Assembly (NCBI GenBank): GCA_002470465.1
Contig: DKMD01000018.1
Location: 93,151 to 157,150 of the forward strand
Origin: Pluralibacter sp. UBA7423
GTDB taxonomy: Bacteria > Pseudomonadota > Gammaproteobacteria > Enterobacterales > Enterobacteriaceae
Length of the DNA: 64,000 nt
Direction: 5' to 3'
The position numbers were made by a program, and so were the translations under genes. The notes under the pieces were generated by a model, which did not search any database, was not told the origin of the DNA, and saw only the letters and a program-made list of their open reading frames with translations. Position 1 is the first letter of the stretch; every line of letters starts with the position of its first letter. Below, piece after piece: positions 1-8,256 of this stretch.

Positions 1-22
1 GCGTAGCCGCCACCGGGCAATC
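1..22. repeat. REP-type palindrome (partial, at window edge)
   Basis: The GC-rich stretch GCGTAGCCGCCACCGGGCA at the window edge matches one arm of the REP elements found elsewhere in this window, for example 39241-39274. It lies just downstream of the HlyD-family gene. Only one arm is visible. Confidence 0.6.
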
Positions 23-43
23 TGAGCCACCAGGCGTCACTCT

Positions 44-925
44 TTAGTGGTCAAGGAAGACGTAGTTTTCCCAGCTCTTCATTCGAATTAAAACCTTACG
101 TATCAGCGACAGCTCCTTGAAGTGGCCGGAATAGACGGCGATTTCGACCTGCGTCCCCTGCGGCAATGCATAGTCTTTCAGGCGCGGGTCGGTGGCTTTC
201 ACCTTCACCATCACGCGACCCTGGCCGGCCAGATCTGCCGTTGTCAGCAGTTTCCCCTGCGCCTGGAACTGGCTTTCACCGATGGCGGGCAGCACTTCCA
301 CCACTTCGCCGCTGAATACGGTGCCCGGAATGGACGGGAACAGCAGCTCCGCCTTGTAGCCTGGCTTCAGGCGCTGAACTGAATTCTGGCGGAAGGCCGC
401 CACGTAGCTGTTTTGCGAGTCGGCATCCACAGGGATAAATGTCATCACGGGTGCAAGGCCGAGCGCCGTGGACATGTTGCCCTCACGCAGGGCAACGTTG
501 CTGACATAACCTGCCGAAGGTGCGCGAACGACCGTGTTTTCCAGACGGAACTCAGCCTCACGCAGCTGGGCCAGCAGCGAGGCGACTTTGGTATTCTGGC
601 CGTTCACGACCGAGTTCAGGTTATTTTTTGCCTGCTCCAGTTTTGCCCTGGCGGCGACCACGGCGACCACGGCGGCATCGGTGGCTTTATACGTCTGGCG
701 ACGGGTGTCGACCATCTGATCGGAAAATGTGCCTTTGGCGTGGCCTTCGTTGTAACGGGCGTATTCCCGCTGCGCCTTGTCCCTGTCGGCGATAGCTTTA
801 TTGAGATCGGCCCCGGCCTGATCGACACCTGCATCCAGAGAAAGCGCATCCTGGCTTGCCGCTTTTACCTGTGCTTTCAGGTCGTCTACTTTCGCCTGGG
901 CCAGCGTCGGATCGATGCGGAACAC
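44..925 (-). CDS. HlyD-family membrane fusion protein (YibH/YiaV-like), 5'-truncated
   Basis: The protein matches the YibH/YiaV type of HlyD-family periplasmic adaptor: a long coiled-coil hairpin (about residues 10-125), a lipoyl/beta-barrel part (RAPSAGYVSNV, about 133-270), and the family's typical end IRKVLIRMKSWENYVFLDH. From memory YibH is about 378 residues; here only 293 can be read. The ORF opens at the internal FRIDP motif, from a GTG, immediately after the DUF3302 stop. The N-terminal membrane anchor and first lipoyl half are therefore missing. The ribosome-binding site and ATG at 927-925, where a native start would be expected (TAATG overlap with the DUF3302 stop), now lead into a different frame that stops after 13 codons. 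It is probably non-functional, or at best a soluble fragment; a real deletion or an assembly error would look the same. Confidence 0.75.
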   Translation of the reverse strand: MFRIDPTLAQAKVDDLKAQVKAASQDALSLDAGVDQAGADLNKAIADRDKAQREYARYNEGHAKGTFSDQMVDTRRQTYKATDAAVVAVVAARAKLEQAKNNLNSVVNGQNTKVASLLAQLREAEFRLENTVVRAPSAGYVSNVALREGNMSTALGLAPVMTFIPVDADSQNSYVAAFRQNSVQRLKPGYKAELLFPSIPGTVFSGEVVEVLPAIGESQFQAQGKLLTTADLAGQGRVMVKVKATDPRLKDYALPQGTQVEIAVYSGHFKELSLIRKVLIRMKSWENYVFLDH

Positions 926-926
926 A

Positions 927-1304
927 TTATTGTTCCCTCTTCGCGACAGTGGACGCAGGTGCCATCGCAGACGAGGCTTTAAGCTGATTAATTTCGTTTT
1001 TTAAAGCATCCATCTGAATCAGCAGATGGTTCATCTGAAGATGGACAGCCTGCTGATCTTCACTGATGCGATGCATGCCCCAGCCCCGGTCTTCGCGCCA
1101 CAGCGTGGCCCAAATCCACAGGAAGGGCCACAGCGCATGCAGGGTGAATAAGCTGACCCAGCCTGCGTAATGAATGGCATCCTGATGAGGATGGTTACGT
1201 TTTTTCGCGATGTCATAAGGAATATCGTGGATGGCGATAATTCCGTAAAAGAAAACGATCAGCACTACGCTCAGAATGGCCAGTGCAACATAGTCCAGGG
1301 TCAT
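927..1304 (-). CDS. DUF3302 inner-membrane protein (YibI/YiaW-like)
   Basis: This 125-residue protein has two hydrophobic segments (about residues 5-25 and 47-68) and a charged, partly coiled C-terminus, as in YibI/YiaW of the DUF3302 family. In E. coli these small proteins are encoded next to an HlyD-family adaptor, and the same pairing is seen here. GGAG lies seven bases before the ATG. The stop codon (929-927) overlaps the probable original start of the HlyD gene. The function is not known; a role with the HlyD partner in envelope export is inferred only from linkage. If the HlyD gene is dead, this gene is orphaned. Confidence 0.8.
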   Translation of the reverse strand: MTLDYVALAILSVVLIVFFYGIIAIHDIPYDIAKKRNHPHQDAIHYAGWVSLFTLHALWPFLWIWATLWREDRGWGMHRISEDQQAVHLQMNHLLIQMDALKNEINQLKASSAMAPASTVAKREQ

Positions 1305-1479
1305 GCTTAAACACTCCAGGGCGTTAGCAAAAATGCAAAATGTACAGGGTGAAAATCACCGTCAGAATAAAGAAGACCATAAAAGTCTGGAGCGGACAAA
1401 CTCGCATTTATATAAAAATAAATTTGGAACCGTCGGGGCGAGGGCGTTGTTTTATTTAAAAATAAATTTAGCGGAGGGG

Positions 1480-1513
1480 GAAATAAAAAAACGCCTTCGG
1501 GAGTAAGGTGTTT
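1480..1513 (-). terminator. Intrinsic terminator reading leftward, no obvious gene upstream
   Basis: On the minus strand AAACACCTT pairs with AAGGCGTTT (one G-U pair, seven-base loop) and runs into seven T residues. It would end a leftward transcript coming from 1514-1828, where no minus-strand gene is recognised. A second small hairpin (GGTGA/TCACC, 1529-1542) lies just before it. Confidence 0.55.
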
Positions 1514-1619
1514 GCGCTGAGGCAAAAGGGTGATATTTCACCTTTGAATCAGGCTTTTGTCTGACGGCGCGAGTGAGGCGAGGGCGACATGCTGAAAGAA
1601 AGTGATACAGGAGGCTATT

Positions 1620-1706
1620 ATGGCCTGGCGACCCTTTCTCTTTCTTATTACCACCGCATCCCCACAGCTTTCACGCCGTCGTGGAAAACTGACGCTGGTG
1701 CGCTAA
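1620..1706 (+). CDS. Candidate 28-residue small protein with strong RBS
   Basis: An exact AGGAGG (1609-1614) sits five bases before an ATG that opens 28 codons ending in TAA. The product starts MAWRPFLFLITT and ends RRRGKLTLVR, so it is hydrophobic near the N-terminus and basic at the C-terminus. I do not recognise it. A hairpin (1721-1741) follows the stop. The reading frame lies opposite the putative leftward transcript that ends at 1480. It could be a leader peptide, a small membrane protein, a type I toxin-like peptide, or chance. The ribosome-binding site is the main evidence. Confidence 0.35.
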   Translation: MAWRPFLFLITTASPQLSRRRGKLTLVR

Positions 1707-1720
1707 ATGACTAAGCTTTG

Positions 1721-1741
1721 CCGTTTTTTTTCTAAAAACGG
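1721..1741. other. Inverted repeat upstream of tauA
   Basis: CCGTTTTT (1721-1728) and AAAAACGG (1734-1741) form a perfect eight-base stem with a five-base loop. No T-run follows, so it is not a normal intrinsic terminator. The remaining 1742-1828 leads to the tauA ribosome-binding site. I could not place a Cbl or CysB site with confidence. Confidence 0.5.
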
Positions 1742-1828
1742 ATTGGCATTAGCCAGAATTTTTAATTCCTTTATCAAACTTCTGCTGCCAGAAATACTGC
1801 GCCCATAACCACAAGGGGAGCAGACACC

Positions 1829-2791
1829 ATGGCACGCACTTCGCAGCTTTCAATCCTGGCCGCACTGGCCTTCATTGCCTTTCAGGCGCAGGCGGTCAAC
1901 GTCACCGTCGCTTATCAGACTTCCGCTGAGCCCGCCAAAGTTGCGCAGGCAGATAACACTTTTGCCAAAGAGAGCGGGGCGACCGTTGACTGGCGCAAAT
2001 TCGACAGCGGCGCAAGCGTTGTGCGCGCCCTGGCCTCCGGCGATGTGCAGATCGGCAATATCGGTTCCAGCCCTTTAGCGGTCGCGGCAAGCCAGCAGGT
2101 GCCAATTGAAGTTTTCCTGCTCGCCTCTCAGCTAGGTAACTCCGAAGCGCTGGTGGTGAAAAAGAACATCAGCAAACCAGAAGACCTGATCGGCAAACGC
2201 ATCGCGGTGCCGTTTATTTCCACCACGCATTACAGCCTGTTGGCGGCGCTTAAGCATTGGGGCATCAAACCGGGCCAGGTACAGATCGTGAACCTTCAGC
2301 CGCCCGCTATCATTGCCGCCTGGCAACGAGGAGATATTGACGGAGCCTACGTCTGGGCGCCTGCGGTGAATGAGCTGGAGAAAGACGGGACGGTGCTGAC
2401 CGATTCGGCTCAGGTCGGGAAGTGGGGCTCGCCAACGCTTGATGTGTGGGTGGTGCGCAAAGACTTCGCCGAGCAGCATCCTGACGTGGTGAAGGCCTTT
2501 GCCCGCAGCGCAATTGAGGCGCAGCGGCCGTACATTGATAACCCGCAAAGCTGGCTCGAGCAGCAGGAGAATCTGCAAAAGCTCTCGAAGCTGAGTGGCG
2601 TGCCGGAGAGTGACGTCGCCGGGCTGGTGAAAGGCAATACCTATCTGACCGCTTCCCAACAGGCGCAGCAGCTTAACGGCCCGGTGAATAAAGCCATTGT
2701 CGATACCGCGCAGTTCCTCAAAGAGCAGGGCAAAGTGCCCGCGGTTGCTGCAGATTACAGTCAGTACGTGACCGATAAATTTGTGAAGTAA
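1829..2791 (+). CDS. tauA: Taurine ABC transporter, periplasmic binding protein
   Basis: TauA delivers taurine and other alkanesulfonates to the TauBC importer in the periplasm. The 320-residue protein has a signal peptide ending near AFQAQA, followed by a mature domain starting [15 protein letters not shown]. It has the length and sequence of E. coli TauA. AGGGGAG precedes the ATG. The gene leads the tauABCD cluster, 11 bases ahead of tauB. In E. coli this operon is turned on under sulfate starvation by Cbl and CysB; the 500-base upstream gap leaves room for such control, but no site was identified. Confidence 0.96.
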   Translation: MARTSQLSILAALAFIAFQAQAVNVTVAYQTSAEPAKVAQADNTFAKESGATVDWRKFDSGASVVRALASGDVQIGNIGSSPLAVAASQQVPIEVFLLASQLGNSEALVVKKNISKPEDLIGKRIAVPFISTTHYSLLAALKHWGIKPGQVQIVNLQPPAIIAAWQRGDIDGAYVWAPAVNELEKDGTVLTDSAQVGKWGSPTLDVWVVRKDFAEQHPDVVKAFARSAIEAQRPYIDNPQSWLEQQENLQKLSKLSGVPESDVAGLVKGNTYLTASQQAQQLNGPVNKAIVDTAQFLKEQGKVPAVAADYSQYVTDKFVK

Positions 2792-2802
2792 CGGAGGTCG
2801 CC

Positions 2803-3570
2803 ATGCTGCAAATTTCCCATCTGAGTGCGCAATACGACGGCAAACCGGTGCTGAATGACATTTCGCTGAACGTCGATCGCGGTGAGCTGCTGGTGGTGCT
2901 GGGGCCGTCGGGCTGCGGTAAAACCACGCTGCTGAACCTGGTGGCCGGTTTCACGCCGTATCACTCCGGCAGCATCGTGCTGAACGGTGAGCCGGTTCGC
3001 GGGCCGGGTGCAGAACGCGGCGTGGTGTTTCAGAACGAAGGGTTGCTGCCGTGGCGAAACGTGCAGGATAACGTGGCCTTTGGCCTCCAGCTCGCGGGCG
3101 TGGGCAAGCCAGAGCGGCAGGAAATTGCCCGGAAGATGCTGAAGAAAGTCGGGCTCGAAGGGGCGGAGAAACGCTTTATCTGGCAGCTTTCCGGCGGCCA
3201 GCGCCAGCGCGTCGGGATTGCCCGCGCGCTGGCGGCAGACCCACAGCTGTTGCTGCTCGATGAACCTTTTGGCGCGCTGGATGCGTTTACCCGCGAGCAG
3301 ATGCAAACGCTGCTCCTGCGCCTGTGGCATGAGACAGGCAAACAGGTGCTGCTTATCACCCATGACATTGAAGAAGCCGTGTTTATGGCCACCGAACTGG
3401 TGCTGCTTTCCGCCGGGCCGGGCAGCGTGACGGAGCGGCTATCGCTCGACTTTTCCCGCCGATTCGTGGCCGGGGAATCCTGTCGTAGCATCAAATCCGA
3501 TCCGTCGTTTATCGCCCAGCGTGAATACGTGCTGAGCCGCGTCTTTGAACACCGGGAGGCTTTCTCATGA
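2803..3570 (+). CDS. tauB: Taurine ABC transporter, ATPase
   Basis: This is the ATP-hydrolysing subunit that energises taurine import at the inner face of the membrane. Visible motifs are Walker [10 protein letters not shown] (residues 34-42), signature LSGGQ (129-133), Walker B LLLLDEP (149-155) and the switch histidine in [10 protein letters not shown]. At 255 residues it has the usual TauB length. GGAGG lies just before the ATG. The stop codon overlaps the tauC start by four bases (ATGA), so the two are probably translationally coupled. Confidence 0.96.
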   Translation: MLQISHLSAQYDGKPVLNDISLNVDRGELLVVLGPSGCGKTTLLNLVAGFTPYHSGSIVLNGEPVRGPGAERGVVFQNEGLLPWRNVQDNVAFGLQLAGVGKPERQEIARKMLKKVGLEGAEKRFIWQLSGGQRQRVGIARALAADPQLLLLDEPFGALDAFTREQMQTLLLRLWHETGKQVLLITHDIEEAVFMATELVLLSAGPGSVTERLSLDFSRRFVAGESCRSIKSDPSFIAQREYVLSRVFEHREAFS

Positions 3571-4397
3571 GCATTGTGGCGAACGATAAACTCCGTCGCC
3601 GCCTGGCGTGGCGCTGGCGATGGCCGCTGTCTCGACAGTTGACGATTGGCTTTGTCACGCTGGCGTTCCTGCTGGCGCTGTGGTGGGCGGTAACGGCATT
3701 ACAGCTGATTGCGCCGCTGTTTCTGCCGCCTCCTGGCGCGGTTCTCCACAAACTGCTGACGATCGCCGGGCCGCAGGGGTTTATGGATGCGACCCTCTGG
3801 CAACACCTGGCCGCCAGCCTGACGCGCATTTTGATTGCACTTGCTGCGGCGACGCTGATAGGGATCCCGGTCGGGATTGCGATGGGGCTGAGCCCGACCG
3901 TGCGGGGGATTTTCGATCCGCTGATTGAGCTGTACCGCCCGATCCCGCCGCTGGCCTATCTGCCGCTAATGGTTATCTGGTTTGGCATTGGTGAAACCTC
4001 AAAAATCCTGCTGATTTATCTGGCAATTTTCGCTCCGGTGGCAATGTCGGCACTGGCTGGCGTGAAAAGCGTGCAGCAGGTAAGGCTGCGGGCTGCGCAG
4101 TCGCTCGGGGCCAGCAGGGCGCAAATCTTATGGTTTGTTATTTTGCCGGGTGCTCTGCCGGAAATTCTTACCGGGCTGCGCATTGGGCTTGGCGTGGGCT
4201 GGTCGACGCTGGTGGCGGCAGAGCTTATCGCCGCCACGCGGGGCCTTGGGTTTATGGTGCAATCCGCCGGTGAGTTTTTGGCCACAGACGTGGTGCTGGC
4301 CGGCATCGCGGTGATTGCGATTATCGCTTTCGTATTAGAGCTGGGCCTGCGCGCGCTGCAACGCCGCCTGACGCCGTGGCATGGAGAAATAGCATGA
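3567..4397 (+). CDS. tauC: Taurine ABC transporter, permease
   Basis: TauC is the integral membrane subunit of the taurine importer. The 276-residue protein has about six hydrophobic segments and the BPD permease EAA-type loop ([22 protein letters not shown], abbreviated core AAQSLGAS near 180) that contacts the ATPase. It overlaps tauB by four bases upstream and tauD by four bases downstream, consistent with one transcript and a fixed subunit ratio. Confidence 0.95.
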   Translation: MSIVANDKLRRRLAWRWRWPLSRQLTIGFVTLAFLLALWWAVTALQLIAPLFLPPPGAVLHKLLTIAGPQGFMDATLWQHLAASLTRILIALAAATLIGIPVGIAMGLSPTVRGIFDPLIELYRPIPPLAYLPLMVIWFGIGETSKILLIYLAIFAPVAMSALAGVKSVQQVRLRAAQSLGASRAQILWFVILPGALPEILTGLRIGLGVGWSTLVAAELIAATRGLGFMVQSAGEFLATDVVLAGIAVIAIIAFVLELGLRALQRRLTPWHGEIA

Positions 4398-5245
4398 GTG
4401 AACGACTGAGCATTACCCCGCTGGGGCCGTTTATCGGCGCCCAGGTGGCGGGGCTCGATTTAACCCGCCCGCTGAGCGACAACCAGTTTGAACAGCTGTA
4501 CCACGCCGTACTGCGCCATCAGGTCGTTTTCCTGCGCGAACAGCCGGTAACGCCTCAGCAGCAGCGTGCCCTGGCGCAGCGCTTTGGCGATCTGCATATT
4601 CACCCGGTTTACCCGCACGCCGTGGGCGTCGAAGAGATTATCGTGCTGGACACCCACGACAATAACCCACCGGATAACGATAACTGGCACACCGACGTGA
4701 CCTTTATTGATACGCCGCCCGCCGGGGCGATTCTGGCGGCGAAGCAGCTGCCGGAAACCGGCGGTGACACGCTCTGGAGCAGCGGTATTGCCGCTTACGA
4801 GTCGCTTTCTGCGCCACTGAAGGCGTTGCTGAGCGGCCTGCGGGCCGAGCATGACTTTCGTAAATCGTTCCCCGAATGGAAGCACCTGAAGTCTGAGGAA
4901 GAACATCAGCGCTGGCTGAACGCGGTGGCCAAAAATCCGCCGCTGCTGCATCCGGTGGTGCGCACGCATCCGGTCACCGGCAAACAGGCGCTGTTCGTCA
5001 ACGAAGGGTTTACCACGCGGATTGTGGATGTCACGGAGAAAGAGAGCGAGGCGCTGCTCGGGTTCCTGTTCGCTCACGTCACGAAGCCGGAGTTTCAGGT
5101 GCGCTGGCGCTGGCAGGAACGGGACGTGGCTATCTGGGATAACCGCGTCACGCAGCACTACGCCAACGCCGATTATCTGCCGCAGCGGCGCATCATGCAC
5201 CGCGCGACGATTCTTGGTGATAAGCCTTTCTTCCGCGCGTCATAA
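4394..5245 (+). CDS. tauD: Taurine dioxygenase
   Basis: TauD is an Fe(II)/2-oxoglutarate oxygenase that hydroxylates taurine so that it falls apart to sulfite and aminoacetaldehyde, releasing sulfur in the cytoplasm. The iron-binding HxD is visible as WHTDVTF (H99, D101), and the distal histidine is in RRIMHRATI near residue 255. The start is set at the [11 protein letters not shown] methionine, which overlaps the tauC stop (ATGA), giving 283 residues as in E. coli. A six-codon upstream extension is open but lies inside tauC. Confidence 0.96.
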   Translation: MSERLSITPLGPFIGAQVAGLDLTRPLSDNQFEQLYHAVLRHQVVFLREQPVTPQQQRALAQRFGDLHIHPVYPHAVGVEEIIVLDTHDNNPPDNDNWHTDVTFIDTPPAGAILAAKQLPETGGDTLWSSGIAAYESLSAPLKALLSGLRAEHDFRKSFPEWKHLKSEEEHQRWLNAVAKNPPLLHPVVRTHPVTGKQALFVNEGFTTRIVDVTEKESEALLGFLFAHVTKPEFQVRWRWQERDVAIWDNRVTQHYANADYLPQRRIMHRATILGDKPFFRAS

Positions 5246-5278
5246 CGATGCCGGGGGGCGGTTTACGGAATAGCAACT

Positions 5279-5311
5279 GTAGGCCGGATAAGCGTCAGCG
5301 CCATCCGGCAG
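5279..5311. repeat. REP element
   Basis: GGCCGGATAAGCG and CGCCATCCGGC form the arms of a typical REP palindrome between the convergent tauD and acyltransferase genes. Such elements often bind DNA gyrase or stabilise 3' ends. Confidence 0.75.
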
Positions 5312-5313
5312 CA

Positions 5314-7017
5314 TTACAAATGCGCTTCGATATAACGCTGATACCGGCTCGCTTTCAGGTAGCTCAAGTCAACCAGCACCAGCCCGTCGATGCAGTGGTT
5401 AAAGGCCGGATCGCTGCCAAAATCAATAAACTGCACGCCGCCGGGTTCGCACAGCTCCGAATATTGCTTGTACAGCGGCGGGATGGCGCAGCCGAGATTG
5501 TTGAGTAGCGACTTCAGGCGGGTGAGATCCTCGGTGTAATCTTCACCGCCGAACTGCGCCAGCACGTCCGGCAGCGAGGCAGGGTAAGGGCTGCGTGACA
5601 CCGCCAGCGGGTGGCTTGCCGGGAACCAAAGGCGATAAAAGGCGACCAGCAAATCGCGAGCCGCAGGCGGTAAGCCGCCGGAAATCGATACCGGGCCAAA
5701 CAGATAGCGGTACTGCGGATAGCGCGCCAGATAAGCCCCGATGCCGGACCATAAGTAATCCAGCCCGCGACGTCCCCAGTAGCGCGGCTGAATAAAGCTG
5801 CGGCCAAGCTCAATGCCCTGCTGCAGAACATCATCCATCTTCTCATCGTAGTGAAACAGGCTGTGGCTGTAGAGGCCGTCGATCCCGCGTTTCTTAATCT
5901 GCTGCGCGGTGGGTATAAAGCGGTACGCGCCGACGATTTCCAGATCGGCTTCGTCCCACAGGATCAGATGCAGATAGTCATCATCATAGCGGTCCAGATC
6001 GCGGCGTTTGCCGCTACCTTCACCTACCGCGCGAAACGCGATTTCCCGCAGCCGACCCAGCTCGCGCAGCAGCGGTGCATCCTGATGGACGTCCTGCCGC
6101 TGCCAGAGATAGATGGCTTTTCCGTCAGCGGTGGTGCCAAGACACTCCGCATGCGCCAGCTCCCGCCGCAGCAGGGCACGATCTTCAGGCCGCCCGATGG
6201 CGCTTTCCGTTCTGAATTTCCCCGGCAGCCCTTTGCCCAGCAGCTGCACGTGCTGGCGGCAGTGCTTCGCCTGCTCTTTTGACGCCAGCTGCGGCTGATA
6301 CCAGCTTTCCCACGGAATGCGCTCGCCGAGCGTTACCGGCAGGCTGGAGTGGCGGCGGCGGAACATCTGCTGCATCAGCAGCAGCATCGAAAACGTCGGC
6401 GACAGCCAGGTTGTTGCGTAAAACAGCGGGCTGTTGTGGGCGTGGATAAACGCCGGCAGCAGCGGCACGCGGAATTTCTCCGCCAGCCTGATAAACCCCG
6501 GATGCCAGTGGCCGTCGGCGATGCCCCGGCGCGTCAGTCGCGACACTTCCCCCGCCGGGAAGAAAATCAGCACGCCACCGCTTTGCAACTGTTGCTCCAT
6601 CAGGCCCAGAGAGGATTTGCGCGTGCGGCCATTGATGTTATCTACCGGAATAAACAGGCCGCTTAGCGGTTCCAGATGGGTGAGCATCCGGTTGGTAACG
6701 ACTTTGACGTCGCGGCGCACGCGCGAGACGGCGTACAGCAGCGCTAAACCGTCCAGCGTACCGGTGGGGTGGTTGGCGATGACGACCAGCGGGCCATGTT
6801 CGGGGATATTTTCCAGTTCGCGAGGGGAAATGTCACAGTAGATATGCAGATGTTCCAGCACCTGTTCGACCATATCCAGCCCGCGAAGGTGCGGATGATC
6901 TGCGGCAAACTGCTGAAACTCCTTTTCGTACAGTAGCTTTTTGAGCAGGCTTTTTTGCCAGGGGGCAGGCGTTGCCTGCGGCCAGAGATCGTCGAGGACA
7001 TTGTCGAGACTAAACAT
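5314..7017 (-). CDS. Two-domain PlsC-like/GNAT-like acyltransferase, OlsF-type
   Basis: The 567-residue protein has an N-terminal lysophospholipid-acyltransferase-like domain with the acyltransferase motif NHPTGTLDGLAL (H83, D89), a substrate motif FFPAGEVSR, and a C-terminal GNAT/hemolysin-like domain (about 290-567, with DEADLEIVGAYRFIP and GRSFIQPRYWGRRGLDYLW). This arrangement matches OlsF, the bifunctional enzyme described in Serratia and Flavobacterium that makes ornithine lipid by joining a 3-hydroxyacyl group to ornithine and then adding a second acyl chain. That assignment rests on domain order, not on tested activity. AAAGGAG precedes the ATG. E. coli K-12 has no gene here between tauD and hemB. 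The products would be phosphate-free membrane lipids. Confidence 0.8.
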   Translation of the reverse strand: MFSLDNVLDDLWPQATPAPWQKSLLKKLLYEKEFQQFAADHPHLRGLDMVEQVLEHLHIYCDISPRELENIPEHGPLVVIANHPTGTLDGLALLYAVSRVRRDVKVVTNRMLTHLEPLSGLFIPVDNINGRTRKSSLGLMEQQLQSGGVLIFFPAGEVSRLTRRGIADGHWHPGFIRLAEKFRVPLLPAFIHAHNSPLFYATTWLSPTFSMLLLMQQMFRRRHSSLPVTLGERIPWESWYQPQLASKEQAKHCRQHVQLLGKGLPGKFRTESAIGRPEDRALLRRELAHAECLGTTADGKAIYLWQRQDVHQDAPLLRELGRLREIAFRAVGEGSGKRRDLDRYDDDYLHLILWDEADLEIVGAYRFIPTAQQIKKRGIDGLYSHSLFHYDEKMDDVLQQGIELGRSFIQPRYWGRRGLDYLWSGIGAYLARYPQYRYLFGPVSISGGLPPAARDLLVAFYRLWFPASHPLAVSRSPYPASLPDVLAQFGGEDYTEDLTRLKSLLNNLGCAIPPLYKQYSELCEPGGVQFIDFGSDPAFNHCIDGLVLVDLSYLKASRYQRYIEAHL

Positions 7018-7106
7018 AGCGGCTCCTTTTTCCGTCCTGATGACGAAAGTAGGCGCGCGGCGTGACGGTTACGTGTCAGCGAGATGATGTTTTGGGGATG
7101 GAAATT

Positions 7107-7129
7107 CGCCCGGCAGGGAGCGCCGGGCG
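7107..7129 (-). terminator. Hairpin downstream of hemB
   Basis: CGCCCGGC (7107-7114) and GCCGGGCG (7122-7129) form an eight-base GC-rich stem just past the hemB stop. The T-tract on the minus strand is weak. Confidence 0.5.
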
Positions 7130-7136
7130 TGAAGGA

Positions 7137-8111
7137 TTAACGCAGGATTTTCTTCTCGGCCAGATCGAGGGCGAAGTAGCTGAAGATCAGATCGGCACCG
7201 GCGCGCTTGATGGCGCCAAGGCTTTCCAGCACCACTTTCTCTTCGTCGATGGCACCCGCCTGGGCGGCAAATTTGATCATCGCGTATTCGCCGCTCACCT
7301 GGTAGGCGCCAATCGGCAGCTCGGTGCGTTCACGGATATCGCGCAGAATGTCGAGATAGGCCCCTGCCGGTTTCACCATCAGGCAGTCTGCGCCCTGGGC
7401 TTCGTCCAGTAGTGATTCACGAATCGCTTCGCGGCGGTTCAGCGGGTTCATCTGATAGGTCTTACGGTCGCCTTTCAGCGCCGTGCCAGCGGCTTCGCGG
7501 AAAGGGCCGTAGAACGATGAGGCGAACTTGGTAGAGTAGGACATGATAGCGGTATCGGTGAAGCCTGCCGCATCCAGCGCCTGGCGAATCGCCTGCACCT
7601 GGCCATCCATCGCCGCCGACGGCGCAATGAAGTCTGCACCTGCTGCCGCCGCAACAACAGCCTGTTTGCCGAGGTTCGCCAGCGTTAAGTCGTTGTCCAC
7701 GCCGTGGTCGCACAGCACGCCGCAGTGACCGTGCGATGTGTATTCGCAGAAGCAGGTGTCGGACATGACGATCATCTCCGGCACGGCCTGCTTGCAGATG
7801 CGGGACATGCGCGCCACCAGACCGTCTTCCTTCCAGGCATCGCTGCCGGTGGCGTCGGTGTGGTGCGAGATACCGAAGGTCATCACCGAGCGAATACCGG
7901 CGTTGGCGATGCGTTCAATTTCACGGGCGAGATGTTTTTCCGGGATGCGCATGACGCCAGGCATGGCCTCAATGGCCTTGTAATCGTCAATCTCTTCTTC
8001 AACGAAGATCGGCAGCACCAGATCGTTCAGGGTCAGGGATGTTTCTTCAAACATAGCGCGCAGCGCAGCTGATTTGCGCAGGCGGCGAGGGCGTGTGATC
8101 AAATCTGTCAT
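7137..8111 (-). CDS. hemB: Porphobilinogen synthase (delta-aminolevulinate dehydratase)
   Basis: HemB condenses two 5-aminolevulinate molecules into porphobilinogen, the first common pyrrole of heme and siroheme synthesis, in the cytosol. The catalytic zinc cysteines are visible at C120, C122 and C130 ([13 protein letters not shown]), with the Schiff-base lysine regions [11 protein letters not shown] and [11 protein letters not shown]. The 324-residue length matches the E. coli enzyme. It has the same position as in E. coli, next to the tau operon, and is probably transcribed alone. Confidence 0.97.
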   Translation of the reverse strand: MTDLITRPRRLRKSAALRAMFEETSLTLNDLVLPIFVEEEIDDYKAIEAMPGVMRIPEKHLAREIERIANAGIRSVMTFGISHHTDATGSDAWKEDGLVARMSRICKQAVPEMIVMSDTCFCEYTSHGHCGVLCDHGVDNDLTLANLGKQAVVAAAAGADFIAPSAAMDGQVQAIRQALDAAGFTDTAIMSYSTKFASSFYGPFREAAGTALKGDRKTYQMNPLNRREAIRESLLDEAQGADCLMVKPAGAYLDILRDIRERTELPIGAYQVSGEYAMIKFAAQAGAIDEEKVVLESLGAIKRAGADLIFSYFALDLAEKKILR

Positions 8112-8210
8112 GATAGGCCTGAAGGTAATGGGACAATTGAGTGAGTTTACCCGATTGACCGGGCGTTTGTTTCACTATCGTGGTGGTTATGGCGCAGAGG
8201 AGAAGAGATA

Positions 8211-8244
8211 AGGGTAAACGGATCTCGGTGACCGTTTACCCTTT
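8211..8244 (-). terminator. Terminator-like hairpin downstream of ampH
   Basis: AGGGTAAACGG (8211-8221) and CCGTTTACCCT (8232-8242) form a perfect 11-base stem with a ten-base loop, just past the ampH stop and upstream of the hemB promoter region. Confidence 0.65.
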
Positions 8245-8256
8245 AAGAACTCAGGA

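Noticed and set aside
1303..1506. 67-codon plus-strand ORF next to the DUF3302 gene
   Set aside because: AT-rich, no ribosome-binding site, composition unlike neighbouring genes, and it overlaps the leftward terminator.
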